Below, one piece after another: positions 47,980 through 58,854 of a stretch of DNA of 64,000 nt. A model generated the notes under the pieces. That model had not been told where the DNA came from. It was given only the letters and a program-made list of their open reading frames with translations, and did not search any database. Every line of letters starts with the position of its first letter. Within the stretch, counting starts at the first letter, position 1. This DNA comes from Ceriagrion tenellum (lineage: Eukaryota; Arthropoda; Insecta; Odonata; Coenagrionidae), in contig OY720636.1 of the NCBI GenBank assembly GCA_963169105.1, positions 68,312,123 through 68,376,122 of the forward strand, in the 5' to 3' direction. Both the position numbers and the translations under genes were made by a program.

Positions 47980-48375
47980 CCACCATCGTGATTTTTATTA
48001 CTCTGGAGTGGATACAAGTCGGAGGGGGCGTGGTTAAGTGAGGAAGGCGGGGAAGCGAGAGTCCACATGGAGGAAGAGAGGCGGGTTCCTTCACACGTGG
48101 GTGCGCCCGAGAGCACTCCCCCTCTTCCCCACCCCAAAAAGGGGAGGAATAATAAAATAAGACAAGGTGGTGTCCCCCGCCTGCCCTCCTCGGGACTCCC
48201 GCCTCGCCCCACCCTCACCCTTGGCTCCGAAAAACGATGAGGACACCAACGGAGGGGGTGGTGAGATCGGCACTCGGACGCACGCACCCAAGCCACGGAA
48301 CAGGAAGGACGGTAGGATGGATACGGTAGGGAAGGGGATTAGTCGGTCATTTGGGAGAGGCGAGCGAAAACTGAG
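47980..48375. other. GC-rich segment in the large intron
   Basis: Purine-rich then C-rich sequence opens three overlapping minus-strand frames (within 47886-48296) and one plus-strand frame. None has a domain. It is a possible regulatory or simple-composition island. Confidence 0.35.
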
Positions 48376-48930
48376 GTCATTCGCGCCATAGGGAATATTT
48401 AAGATATGTCACCAATTCTCCTTTCCACTTTTTCTTCAACTGCGTTTGCTCCCATTGAGATATTTATACATTAATTAGGTCCTACGACGTTTTTCTCTAG
48501 GTGGAAATGCTGGGTTACTACTGTATTTGCCTTTCCCCTTCGAAAATCTCGTGTGTCCTTGCCAAGAAAAAAACCTAACGTTATTTAAATGATGTTTTTT
48601 GTATGCCGGACCTAATGTGTACAATCTATTGCCTACTTCATGTGTTAAATCCAAATCTGTTAATACATTATTGGAAAATATACAATCTTGGTTATTTACT
48701 CAAGAAAGAATTGGAGATACCTTTTTATAATTGTATGTGATAAACTTGGTAATTCCACTTAAAGTACTGACAATCTTATGTAATATTTTGTATCTATTTC
48801 CATGTTCAAAAATGTAAAATACTAATGCATAACTATTGGCCAAATGATGGTAGTCTTAATACAGATCCTCCTTTTACGCTACATTAATTACTTATGTTGT
48901 AAAGATTAATGTATGTCTAGTTGTGTTGAG

Positions 48931-48963
48931 TAATAATAGTAATAATTGTTATTACTATTATTA
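48931..48963. repeat. Perfect 15-bp AT palindrome
   Basis: TAATAATAGTAATAA (48931-48945) and TTATTACTATTATTA (48949-48963) are exact reverse complements with a 3-base centre. They lie immediately 5' of the LINE fragment at about 48965. Confidence 0.85.
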
Positions 48964-48964
48964 T

Positions 48965-49345
48965 TATATTAATGGGGCAGAAACGTGGACCCTCAGAAAG
49001 GAGGACGAGATTAGGCTGCAGGGGCTGCAGAGATGTGGGTGTGGAGAAGGATGGAGAAGGTAAGATGGAAAAGAAGACTAACTAGGAAGTGCTTGAGATG
49101 GTAGGCGAGGAAAGGATACTTATGAATGGAATCCAGGATAGGAAGGGTAGATGGCTGAAGGATGTAATGAAGGGAGGTGGTTGCTAAAGAGTGTGATAGA
49201 GGGAAGGATATTGGGAGAGCGAGGAAGGGGAAGATAGAGAATAGGTTTCATGGACAGGATGAAGAAGGGCAGATTGTATTCCGAGGGGATAAAGGATATA
49301 CTAGAGGGAGGTAGGCCCCGCAATGAGTAGAAAAACGGGAGGAGG
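48965..49345 (+). mobile_element. LINE 3' fragment, decayed
   Basis: It starts at a block translating to NGAETWTLRKEDE, the LINE landmark -G-E-WTL-K-. Then come a GTGTGGAGAAGGATGG block like that at 1270, frame-shifted remnants of the GRW-KDV region, and a terminal RGRGR...GFMDRMKKGRLYSEGIKD-type block. Several frameshifts and stops are present. The minus-strand frame 49120-49356 is a shadow. Confidence 0.65.
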
Positions 49346-49469
49346 TTCTCTGACATTCAACAAAACCTACCTTAATCGGTAGAGTACTTAAAAAAAAGTT
49401 ACCAATGGGAGGACTATTGGGGCCGCAGGTTGGACCGCAAGAGCCTAAGATCTGTTTCCAATCATTTCA

Positions 49470-49592
49470 TTGAAAAATGATGTGGTACGAAGTCACTCTC
49501 ACAGGTGCATATACGCCAAAAGTTGGAATTCGCCAAGAAAAAAATCATTAAACTTGACTGGGATTCAATCCCGGATCTCAAAATTGACTGTC
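49470..49592 (-). mobile_element. SINE-B, 3' half with B box
   Basis: On the minus strand a B-box-like GGGATTGAATCCCAGTC is followed by TTTAATGATTTTTTTCTTGG, then CGAATTCCAACTTTTGGCGT and ATGCACCTGTGAG. The head is cut off at the left border of the Penelope-like fragment. Confidence 0.6.
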
Positions 49593-49594
49593 AG

Positions 49595-50217
49595 ATGTAA
49601 TCTTGTGAAATCTTTTGGTATCTGCGATGATTTTTTTGAGAGCAACCAAACTCCATGATTACCTTCGAGGAACTAAAGATTCGGTGCCTCCGTCTCTGTC
49701 AGAAGGAATATACGAAATCATTTGTAGCTGTGGAAAATCGTATGTGGGGCAAATAAAAAGAGCCATAAGCTGTAGACTTCGAGAATATGAAAGGGCAATA
49801 TCTATGATGTACTGGTATCACTCTGCTGAAGCTGAACATACATGCAAGGAAGAGGGTGATACCATAGACATCAAGTCCGCGAAAATTCTATCAAAAGAAA
49901 GCTGCTATTATCCACGGCTCATCAGAGAAGCTATTGAAATAGAAAAAAGACCTAATAACCTGAACAGAGACTATGGGTATAAACTTCCATTAACGTGGAA
50001 GAGACGTTTGGAAAAGAAAAAAAACGGTCAAGTTGAGGCTTTAAAAAATTAACAGCCGTAATTTCAAATTTTAAAGACAATTGTTGTTCGGACCTACAAA
50101 TTCCCAACCACCAACGGCAAAGAAACAATAATCCTGATGAAGCTGGCAGAATAGCACGGCAAAACTTGCTCTTAAAAGAAATCATCGCAGACACCAAAAG
50201 ATTTCACAAGATTAAAT
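49595..50217 (+). mobile_element. Penelope-like element fragment: GIY-YIG domain between 51-bp inverted repeats
   Basis: The plus-strand frame ending at 50052 encodes GIYEIICSCGKSYVGQ, the paired GIY and Y-V-G motifs with the C-x-C pair usual in Penelope-like endonucleases. It then shows ISCRLREYE with the conserved arginine, an AEH box and EAIEIEKRPNNLNRDYGY. These are the standard C-terminal order of Penelope-like polyproteins. There is no reverse transcriptase. The fragment is bounded by an inverted repeat: 49595-49645 and 50166-50217 match at about 46 of 51 positions. The open frame begins inside the left repeat. The domain is intact without stops over about 125 codons. Confidence 0.88.
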
Positions 50218-50989
50218 CATGAGCTGCGAAAATTTACGAAAAAATGCCTGTCAGGTGTGTTAGCCAGTCCAGGGACCATTTAAGTAATATATTAGACGTC
50301 TTTGGGTGTGAGGGGTTTGGGATTATCTTAGTTGTCTTATGTAGGGGGGAGCAGGGGGTCTGGAACCAATTCACATAAGATTTTTGTCCGTCTTGAAATA
50401 TTGTATCATTCCCGAATGAAGTTTAGCAGTGACATGGAGCACCCGCTCGTTACTGGAGTATTTTTCATAAACTCACCGCCACACGAATGCTCCTATTCAA
50501 TCGCCTGACTGGCTAGCTACACTACCTCCATGCTCATTAACGTACGCCTAACGTTTTATGCACGACTGAGAGGGAGGGAGGGTTGGAAAAAATATTAAAT
50601 TTTCTTACATAGGGAAAGGGGGGTCAAAAATGGCATACATCGTCTTACGTAATACTTGAACTTACACCACCAAGCCGCATCTTACCGCCGCATCTTACCG
50701 CACCACCTTACATCGGATTTTGCAATGCGGTGCCACGTGTAAAATGGTATAGAAGAGAGGAATAAGATCATAATGAATGAAATGTACTAAAGAGTCGAGT
50801 ATTAAGCATATAATCGGATGGCGGAAGTGCTACACTTTCAATGTAAAAATACTCTGTTTAGCTTCCACCAAGAAATTGGAATCCCTCCGGAAAATCACAT
50901 TACCAAACGGGGGTAACTGAAATATCTGAAACGTTCCAGCACTCCGCAATTTTCGAAATTTTATAGAAAATTCCATCCCTCACATGAAT
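50218..50989. mobile_element. Relic of a DNA-transposon-like repeat (G-run ends)
   Basis: CTTATGTAGGGGGGAGCAGG (50337) and CTTACATAGGGAAAGGGGGG (50605) are two similar G-run blocks. The second is followed by GTCAAAAATGGCATAC and CTTACGTAATAC. A TTACGTAA-near, GGGGGTCAAAAAT-type end is common in arthropod DNA elements, but I cannot name the superfamily. The remainder is unassigned. Confidence 0.35.
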
Positions 50990-51208
50990 ATTTCGTGGAA
51001 AGGACTTCAAGTGCGCATTATTCCATCCGTCAGATAGGACGTGACACGATGGGAACATGGACACCTTTGGTTAAGAGCAGGTGAATACCGACACCAGGTG
51101 TCTCTTCTACCCCCACTTAATTCTCAAAGCAATTCTTTCCATTCTATCCAACCCACCAACCCTCATTGGTGTAAATGACTCTGTCAGCCCCTCCCCATTT
51201 GGAGCGAC
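50990..51208 (+). mobile_element. SINE-A body copy
   Basis: Words in family order: ACTTCAAGTGCGCATTATTC, CCGTCAGATAGGACGT, TTAAGAGCAGGTGAATACCG, ACACCAGGTGTCTC, TTGGTGTAAATGACTCTGTC. The tRNA-like head is absent. It abuts a W copy. Confidence 0.65.
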
Positions 51209-51366
51209 CGTAATAAAAACTTACCTCCACTAGAACACTCCCATGATACTCTTCACTATTTCACCTCCCAAAAATTTATCCTGCACACAACTGGTGACCT
51301 AACGCCCCCTGCCTCTCACCCATGTGGCGGCTCGCAGGGTGTAACGTGGATGTAGATTGACAACGA
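51209..51366 (+). repeat. Dispersed repeat family W, 3' part
   Basis: TAATAAAAACTTACCTCCAC, CACCTCCCAAAAATTTATCC, TGTGGCGGCTCGCAGGGTG and the GTGGATGTAGATTG tail match the other W copies. Confidence 0.7.
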
Positions 51367-51614
51367 ACCACAACAGCAGGATGGTATAGGGCTCACGGGA
51401 AGAGAGGGTTGGTCAATTCCCGTTCACTCACTGACATGATCTGCTGCAAACCTACGTCACCATTCAAAATTATTTCACTGTATTTCAGTTTTTACTATCG
51501 TAAATATATGCTGCACTCCCCAGGGTTCGCAACGACTAAGTAAAATGTAAGCAGATAATTGCAACCAATAATAGAATTCCCTCATCTCTGTGCTCTAAGC
51601 TCTACTTAGAGAAT

Positions 51615-51890
51615 TCTTTGTGCGAGGGCTGTTCAAAAAATAACGAGATTTTTGTAATAAAAAGATTTTTGAGTACTTAAAACTCATTGGTGTCATTATC
51701 TTTATAAGTACTCTCCTTATCTATAAATACACTTATTCTAGGGTTGCTTTTACTGCGCCAAACAGTCCTGGAGTGCTTCTCTGGCTATCACCTTCCTCTC
51801 CCCTGCCGAATTCTCTTTGACGTCGTCATTGGCGTCAAAACGGCGTCTTAGAAGCATTGTTTATAAATAAAATTTTTTTTAAAAGTCGCA
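51615..51890 (+). mobile_element. Mariner-like element end (relic)
   Basis: GCGAGGGCTGTTCAAAAAAT followed by AACGAGATTTTTGTAA resembles the terminal inverted repeat of mariner elements (GGGCTGTTC-AAAAGTAA class). The AT-rich leader and the CGTCGTCATTGGCGTC block downstream fit a 5' untranslated part. No transposase frame or opposite terminus was found. Confidence 0.45.
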
Positions 51891-54020
51891 AAATGGTAGT
51901 CCAGGTGAATAGGGAAGCTGAGATTGGGCAGTAATTTGATATTGTCTTTTAATATACGGACAGTCTTTGATCCTTTAGAAAAAAAAATTTTCACCCTTCG
52001 CCACTTGAATGTCTCGCTCAATCACCGCGCTTCATCATACTCGGTTTCTTCTCGAGATGACAGCGCTCTCTATGATACATCGGCAGAGTTGACAACTAAA
52101 AATTATGATGCTAAAACGCGCAATCCTTCGGCGTAATCCGAATGCAACGACTGCATGTTAAGGTGGTCAGAGCGTAGAGATAATGCGAGCGAGGCATAAG
52201 GTAAAGACAAGGTTAAAGAAGGAATATGGTGAGGGAGAGGAAAGGGGCGTGGCACATAACAGGGTAAAGTGGTCGAGTTTTTTTAAAAACATGTGGGACG
52301 AAGAAGGGGAGGTTGGGTGGGCGGAATCGAGGAGCAGAAATGTGTGAGGGCGTGGAGGGGAATGGATAAAGGAAGAGGGGGGAGTGGATAAGCGGATTGC
52401 TAGAGAAGGAGAGGAGGTAGGAACATAAATATGTCGATATATATCAGAATATTATCGACGGATAGGGGAGGGGAGTGTCGGGAGCCATTAGGGAAGGGCT
52501 CCCAACGTATGCTTTAATCTACGACTGCTCATAAAAAGCGTGCTCGCCCATAGAACGGCAAACTCACCTCACAACAACAAGCATTAATAGGTCAAGCTGA
52601 AAATCCACTTGCATTCAGAGTCAGATAGGTTGTGACTACGTGAAGGACTCAAATTGTAAGGAAGTACACCACACAAAAATGAGGAGATATTAGAAAAGCA
52701 TTATACAAATTGTAGATATAGAAAAGAAGAATGAGAAATTGATGTAAATACAAATAAATAAATATGTGTACCTAATTTTTTAAACTTAAAATAATACTTT
52801 GTATAATACTATTTACACAAGATTTACTTCGTAGCGTACACTTTTTAAACTTTCCCAAATTGTTCTTCGTTTGACAGTGGAAACTATTTATTACAGAGCT
52901 CCACCAGACACGTCATTGTCAGTGAATAGCGTCACACATCCATCTATTCAAATTGTTTGACAAACCGCCGAAAGAGACGCAACTTTCCACACACTTAATC
53001 CGAAGTGTTACAATTCTGTCTAGCGCAGCAACTAAATAGAAAAGCCTTAAGTACTGTATAATGCATAGTCACGACAAGATTAAGACGGTTGATGGTGTAA
53101 TTCCTTTTCGTCATCAGTAATGACATCTTTCATCAGCGTACATCATTGTCCCGTGCTTTGTTTGAAATATTTCAAAAGTTATTATATTTATGGAATTGAT
53201 CGGTATGTTGTCACTTAATTTTGATTTACCTTGGGTACTTTACGCTAAAAAATTCAACAATAGACGCAAAAGCAATCAATGCAAATGATGAATAACACCG
53301 TCTATCGGTATGGAATGGTTATGGCTGTTACGGTGAAAATTTCAAATTTTTTGCATAATAAAACAAGGTACGTCAAGTAAAAAAATGAGCTCGAAAAAGT
53401 GGGAAGCACAAAAAAAATTTTAACCATATAATGTTTATTATAAAAATGTTTAAACAAATAATAGTTAAATTGCTATTTTTAATTCAAATTTAGTTTAATG
53501 AAAATATTTAGCTTAAAAAAAGTCATTAAACGTCTTTTTACGTCGATTCCTTCCTGAGATATAGATTACGAAAATCTAATGGCAGGAAAAATCGCCATTT
53601 TGAAAAACAGCCGTTATTCAGCATTTTAAAACCTTCGTAAAACGCTTGAAATGGTATTCATTATTCCGCTAGGCTAACGTTTCCTCAAATTTTCGTCCAA
53701 ATCTGAGAGGTCAAAGGTCAACTTTGGTCCGAAGTGGCGTGGAATGAACCCTTTTAGGAAGTTGATATATCAATGATTTTGAAACGTAACAAATTTGACT
53801 TTCTCGTCCATAGAGGGTATACCAAGTACCAATACTGTACTTGCTATCCCTATCACCTTGACGGAAGTAGTCGAAAATTGTACGGTGTACGCGTACGAGT
53901 AGGGAGGTGGGAGAAAAAGGATGCAAGATATGGAAGGAAAGGGGTAATGTTTCAAGAGCGCAAGTAGGTAGAGAGTGCGCCGTCCACGAGACGGGAGGCT
54001 ATCCCCGCCGCACCACTCAC
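51891..54020. other. Intronic sequence downstream of the PAS-A start exon
   Basis: 52150-52500 is GA-rich. 53340-53760 contains AGAGGTCAAAGGTCAACTTT, CGCCATTTTGAAAAAC and similar words that look like an old DNA-element repeat, not assignable here. No exon besides the one at 54021. Confidence 0.35.
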
Positions 54021-54110
54021 CATTGAGTGCCCCAGGTACTCCGCAGCGTTGTCCGAGATATAGAGGAGCTTCCCTCCCTGAGTCATCATCATCAAGAAAC
54101 CGCTCAGCGC
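54021..54110 (-). CDS. dys: dysfusion, internal exon: start of PAS-A domain
   Basis: This 90-nt exon (30 codons, phase 0 on both sides) encodes ALSGFLMMMTQGG followed by KLLYISDNAAEYLGHSM, the first two strands and turn of a PAS fold. The ALSGF-MM-TQ-GKLLYISDNAAEYLG signature is that of the dysfusion branch of bHLH-PAS proteins. It runs directly into EDLLIHGDSVYDII of the next exon, giving an uninterrupted PAS-A. The acceptor is a CT-repeat polypyrimidine tract ending TTTTGCAG, and the donor is ATG/GTGAGT. The upstream exon, expected to carry the rest of the bHLH-to-PAS linker, is not in the window. The longer minus-strand frame 53952-54245 is this exon read through both splice sites. Confidence 0.95.
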
Positions 54111-54123
54111 CTGCAAAAGGACG

Positions 54124-54141
54124 GAGAGAGAGAGAGAGAGA
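54124..54141. repeat. (GA)9 microsatellite forming the polypyrimidine tract of a dys acceptor
   Basis: Nine GA units on the plus strand equal a (TC)n tract on the minus strand, ending about 13 bases upstream of exon base 54110. Confidence 0.95.
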
Positions 54142-54684
54142 TAAAAAAATATATAAGAGTGAGAGAAGAGATGAGATTTAAAAAAAAGTAATTTATTTGT
54201 CCCACACCCTCTCCACCTTCGCATCCCAACACTCGTTTGTTTCATTTTTTCCGCTTTTCCCCTCGGCCGCCGCCACCGACACCGTGGCGCGAGCTTCGAC
54301 GTGACTCGCCTTGCGAGTGAGGCGGGGAAGTGAACGAAGAGGCAAGGCAGTAACGAAGAGAATACCCCTCTTTCCTCGGGTCTCCGAAGAACCGCGAGAG
54401 TCCATTCTCACGCGAGAAAGGTCTTTCAGAGAAAGAGAGAGAGAGGCGATGACAGGGGGTAGAGAGCATTTTAAGAAGTCATTTCTTTCCAATTGTTCTT
54501 TCTTTCGGGAAAAAAAAACATGGTGCTTTTCGAAATGTACCATCGCGACGACTATTTATGGGGTACACACATACAAAACATATGCGGCACAGTATAAAAG
54601 AAACCATGTTTTGTTAATCGTATTATTGGAAGACCCTCCAATGAAAAAGTCAGAGAGACATACTACTTCGCTCTGGTTAGGCCA

Positions 54685-55180
54685 CACCCCGAATACACCG
54701 CGCGCTGGTCATAAAAATTTAACCAAAATTATTAGTAAAATATCAAGAAAAGTTGCACGCTTCGTTAAAAACTGCTAACAGCGAACATATAGTGCTTCAC
54801 AACTTTTAGAGTGATTACGGTGGGAGCCCCTAGAGACTCGGAGACTATACGCTAGACTTAGCTTGTATGATAAATTCTGAACTGATGTGTTTCAGAGCGA
54901 TGCAGAGAATATTATCATGACGCCTCATTACATCTCTAGGCCTAAAAGAAGCCATAAAATAAGTGTGATACATTACCAAACAGATAGGTACAAGAACTCG
55001 TTTTCCCCGCACACAATAAGCTACCACAATAAAAACTGAGCTCCACTAAATAATACACGTCACCATTTTACCACCTAAAAACTTATCCCTTACACCTTTA
55101 CTCGGCTGGTGGCCTAACACACCCTGACACTCGCCCATGCGGCGGCTCGCAGGGTAGTATGTAGATGCAGATGTAGATTT
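54685..55180 (+). repeat. Dispersed repeat family W, longest copy
   Basis: It adds a 5' part not seen in copy 1 (CCACACCCCGAATACACCGC, TCAAGAAAAGTTGCACGC, TTCGTTAAAAACTGCTAACA). It then follows the common order: GGTGGGAGCCCCTAGAGACT, AAAACTGAGCTCCACTAAAT, GGTGGCCTAACACACCCTGA and GCGGCTCGCAGGGTAGTATG, ending with a GTAGATGCAGATGTAGATTT tail. Confidence 0.75.
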
Positions 55181-55895
55181 AAACATCCCAAGTATTTCCG
55201 CGTGAGAAAGTAGGAAATCAATATTTGCATCCAATTCCTAAGAACAGTACAAGCTTTTTCTCCGCAATATAGGACGATAAATGAAATTTCCAGACACAAA
55301 TCACCGATTTCCAATTTTAGAGGAAAAAGAAAACAAGAGTATTAATCCAAATGGTGCTACCATTTAGGAAAAGTGAAGCAGAATTGTCTCCCCAAAATTT
55401 CCTTTGAGTTTAAGATTAGAGGTCATCGGTAATTCGGTCGTCCCATTGAGGTTAATGGAGGAGGAGGATGAAGCTGGCTGTGGTGGCCAATGCTAGAAGC
55501 TGTAACGAGGGTTTTGCCTGTCCACCATAATTATTTACCCCAATTTTCCTTTAGAACTCAAGGGTTATGCACTAATTTTGCAAATTTATGATGTTTTCTA
55601 TTGATAACTAACTAGAAATCAGCGTGCGCGTAATAATTTACTATGCATTCTCTTAACATGTGGGTTTACATAGTTAAAATAATGATAATAAGCATTCCCT
55701 TCCTCTTTTTATATTTCCACGCAGTTTAGTCACAGCACAAACCTACGTTCCGACAATAATTATTACCTTTCTAATGACCATTAAATAATTTATTCCTTGA
55801 TGATGAGAAGTATACAAGAATAAATAAACAAACAATCAAAAACAATTTAATAATAAATAAGAAAAAGGCTAAAGTTCTAGTATGTGGAAGAGAGA
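55181..55895. other. Intronic sequence, nothing recognised
   Basis: No frame with motif and no repeat partner seen. Confidence 0.3.
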
Positions 55896-55899
55896 AGCT

Positions 55900-56545
55900 G
55901 AATACAGAAGTCACCGTGAGAGGAGAGATATTAGAGCTAGTTGATTTCTTCAACTACCCATCCATCACGAGGGAAGTACCATCACGTGGGACGGAAGAAG
56001 TAAAACAGGCATCAAGCAAATAATAGCCCAAGCTAAGAGGGCGTTCATGGTAAAATGACACGGTTGTGCTAAAAAAAATAGGACTACAAACCAGGAAGCA
56101 GTATGTGAAAACATTCGTGTGGATCGTGGAACCATATGGAACGGAGGCATGAACCACTGGAACAGCTGACCAGAAAAGACTGGAAGCCTTCGAAACCTGT
56201 TACTGGAGGAGGGTGATGAGGAAAAAACGGATGGACAAAATAAGAACTGATGAAGTTTACAGAAGAATAGAATAGCTAAGGACCATATGGAACACCTTAC
56301 AGAAAAGAAGAACAATAGGGATTGGTCACACCCTTAGAAACAATGCAATTGTGAAGAACATAATTGAAGGCAAAATAGAGGGAAAAGTTCCCAGTGGTAG
56401 ACCCAGGGATAAGTTCATGAACCAAATAAAGAGGAAAGTATATAGGAAAAATATCAAGAAGCAAGGGAACTACCATTAGCTAGGGAAGGGTGGAGGGCTG
56501 CAGTCAACCAATTTTAGGATTGAACAACCAATGGATGACTAATGT
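55900..56545 (+). mobile_element. LINE 3' fragment (family L1a), best copy
   Basis: Translated with frameshifts it gives TFVWIVEPYGTEA, then TADQKRLEAFETCYWRR, MDKIRTDEVYRRI, TIGIGHTLRNNAIVKNIIEG and GRPRDKFMNQIKRKVYR. These are the LINE C-terminal landmarks in the correct order. It ends GGGCTGCAGTCAACCAATTT, then TAGGATTGAACAACCAATGG. The same terminal sequence identifies copies at 17230, 22020 and 23600. The minus-strand frames 55954-56315 are shadows. Confidence 0.8.
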
Positions 56546-58250
56546 TTTTGAAACATTGGTCGGTGTTGTGCATAAACTGTGAGGTAATGGGATAAAGCTC
56601 TTTTCTTGAGATCATGTTATCTACGCAAATTCTTGTACACATGCATAAAGACATGTATCGCTCATACTCCGTAAAGGTGGTAGGAGCGCGAATCATGAGT
56701 TATTGAGTGCATATTTCTGTAACTTTTCAAGCAAGTTGAAAACATTCTTTTGGCCACACCTAACTGAAATCCAGCCATTTACGCGTTGGAAACAGTCATA
56801 CATGTTATGTTATAGAATGTGGAAGAATCACATTTCAAAATTTTTCTCAATGAAAGCACTATTATGACTTGGCTTTACGGTGTGGAACTCGATATTAAAG
56901 CGAAAATTGTATGTAAATACATGTTTTTAATTCGGCATGACACCTTGTCAGTAATTAAAAATCCATCTCATAATATGAAACGTACGTTTTCGCGTTATGG
57001 AGAAAATTTGTACATTAGTTATCGATTTATTTTGTAATGTGAGTGAATGTAAGTCAAGTGCCATAAGGCTACATATAATAATAGTTTTAAATTCTCAATA
57101 AACTTAATCGGTATCATGAATATTTTTTTCACTTTTAACTACACATATTAGCATTAAGTGATCATGTGCTAAGTTTTGGGAAATATATGCATATGAACAA
57201 AAGCTCCAACAACATTAAGACGTTCCTATGCAATTTCTAAGCGGACATTTCTTCACGCGCCCCCGCGTAGGACTAGAGCTGAATATTTTTTACGTCGGAC
57301 GCGACTCCCGAAAGCGAATTTTCTCACCCTTCCTCACCCGGATGATGTCTCCTGCAGATGGGGCCGTGGTCCGATCCCGGATGAATCAAGAGAGAAGAGA
57401 ACACCCAAGGTCGGGAGAATTCGACGTCCTTCACACGAATTCAGAGAGACGATTGTGCTTATTACACCGTTCTCTTTTGGGATATGCACGGACTGGAAAG
57501 TTTTATGCTCGGCAATTGGCCGGTAACAATTTCCTCCATACTGCTCAGTTCTTGCACATATCTTTTGCTAGATAAAGTTTTTACTCTGGCATAAATCGGT
57601 AATATTAAATACAAAGAAAAAGGAGGCTTAATCTGATTCCACACTTGATTTGGTGCCTCGAAAACGCCATTATATCCCGAAACTAGGATCGGTTCGAGTA
57701 ATAAAGTGTGGAATATGATAAAGTTTTCATTATGTTTTATATTTTGATTCGATCATGCTCATAATTGCTTTATAGAGACCCACTTCTTTTTAAGACTTAT
57801 CCCACTCATACCACTGAAATCTAAAAATTTTTATCCTTCTAACTTTAGTTATACTAAACGAGAATAATAATAGATAAATGAACATCTCGGGTTTTAGCCA
57901 CTTTCTACTTTCGTTTATTTCAATAACACTGTATTTACACTAAACAGAGTAGTTTAAATGTATTTTCAGTGGCAGATTTTTCATTTGAGGCACACATTTT
58001 AAGCTCGAAGTCGAAATAGCAATAACTAAGCTGAAAAGATACATTTAATGCGGGCAGATTTCGACCACTTTATTGAAAAACACATTTATTATGGAATTTT
58101 GGTCTTAAAATAGTCAATATAATCATCTCTTGCCAACGTTTTTCAGTTTCGTTTCTAAAACATCAGGGTTTGAGATTAAAATATTGACATGGTTTCATGG
58201 ACAGAGCAGTCTGAACACAATGTAGTTGTGATTAAGCCTTCCGAAGGGCT
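56546..58250. other. Intronic sequence, no supported gene
   Basis: 57228-57575(+) lies in a GC-richer patch but shows no motif or splice border. The rest is AT-rich. Confidence 0.3.
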
Positions 58251-58258
58251 TGGATTCT

Positions 58259-58388
58259 TCCGTTTTTCGGGTTTTCCGCCGAGTCGTTCCATCTTGAGGA
58301 CAGTATTTTGCCGGCTATCCTGCAAGCTCCTTCAGGTTCAATATTGTCCTCAAGATAGATCGACGCAAGGGAAAACCCGAGAAACGGA
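58259..58388. repeat. Imperfect 52-bp inverted repeat
   Basis: The left arm 58259-58310 (TCCGTTTTTCGGGTTTTCC ... ATCTTGAGGACAGTATT) pairs with the right arm 58337-58388 (AATATTGTCCTCAAGAT ... GGAAAACCCGAGAAACGGA) with roughly ten mismatches. The 26-base loop is GC-richer. Confidence 0.8.
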
Positions 58389-58854
58389 GACATTAACCTG
58401 ATTACAATGTACTTATAGATGAGTACAGTTACAAATTGATTATTTCAATCCTCCAAAATGATTGTTTACGTAAAAATATACAAATTAGGGCGAGCTTCAG
58501 AAATATATTTTTTGCATTAGATGCCTTTCACTTTTACTGAAAATATGTACATAATTTTAAGGCCATCTTTTAATGCCGTCTGGCAAGAAAACGAGTCTAT
58601 TTGTTTCTCGCTCTCTAGTTAATGAGACAGCAACGCAAACATCACGCAACTTATGATAAAGACTTCATGAATCGCTTGCAATATTTAGTCTAAGGAAATT
58701 ATTTCAGCAAAATGGATCACCGAAGCTTTACAATACATCACTCTGCGGTGTAATTTTATGCCAGACAACTTAAATAATGCTACATAAATATCATACGGAG
58801 CAATGATATGAGCATCTATATGAGATACAATTAGGATTTTTCGATGCTGCACAA

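Larger units (their letters stand above)
10656..54020 (-). other. dys: 43-kb dys intron splitting the PAS-A coding region
   Basis: On the minus strand it begins with donor GTGAGT after base 54021 and ends with the acceptor AATCAG before base 10655. Both borders are phase 0. It is filled mainly with transposable-element relics, listed individually. I found no nested host gene: no ORF in it shows a host protein family or a credible splice structure. Confidence 0.85.

Noticed and set aside
54193..54543. GC-rich minus-strand ORF just upstream of the PAS-A exon as a candidate bHLH exon
   Set aside because: It has no basic helix-loop-helix pattern and is rich in simple A/G tracts. It lies directly against the acceptor region of the next exon.
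55954..56315. Hydrophobic minus-strand ORFs
   Set aside because: Antisense shadow of the L1a LINE fragment, exactly as at 17 kb.
57228..57575. 115-codon plus-strand ORF
   Set aside because: It has no domain, a moderately GC-rich patch explains the open frame, and there is no splice or promoter evidence.
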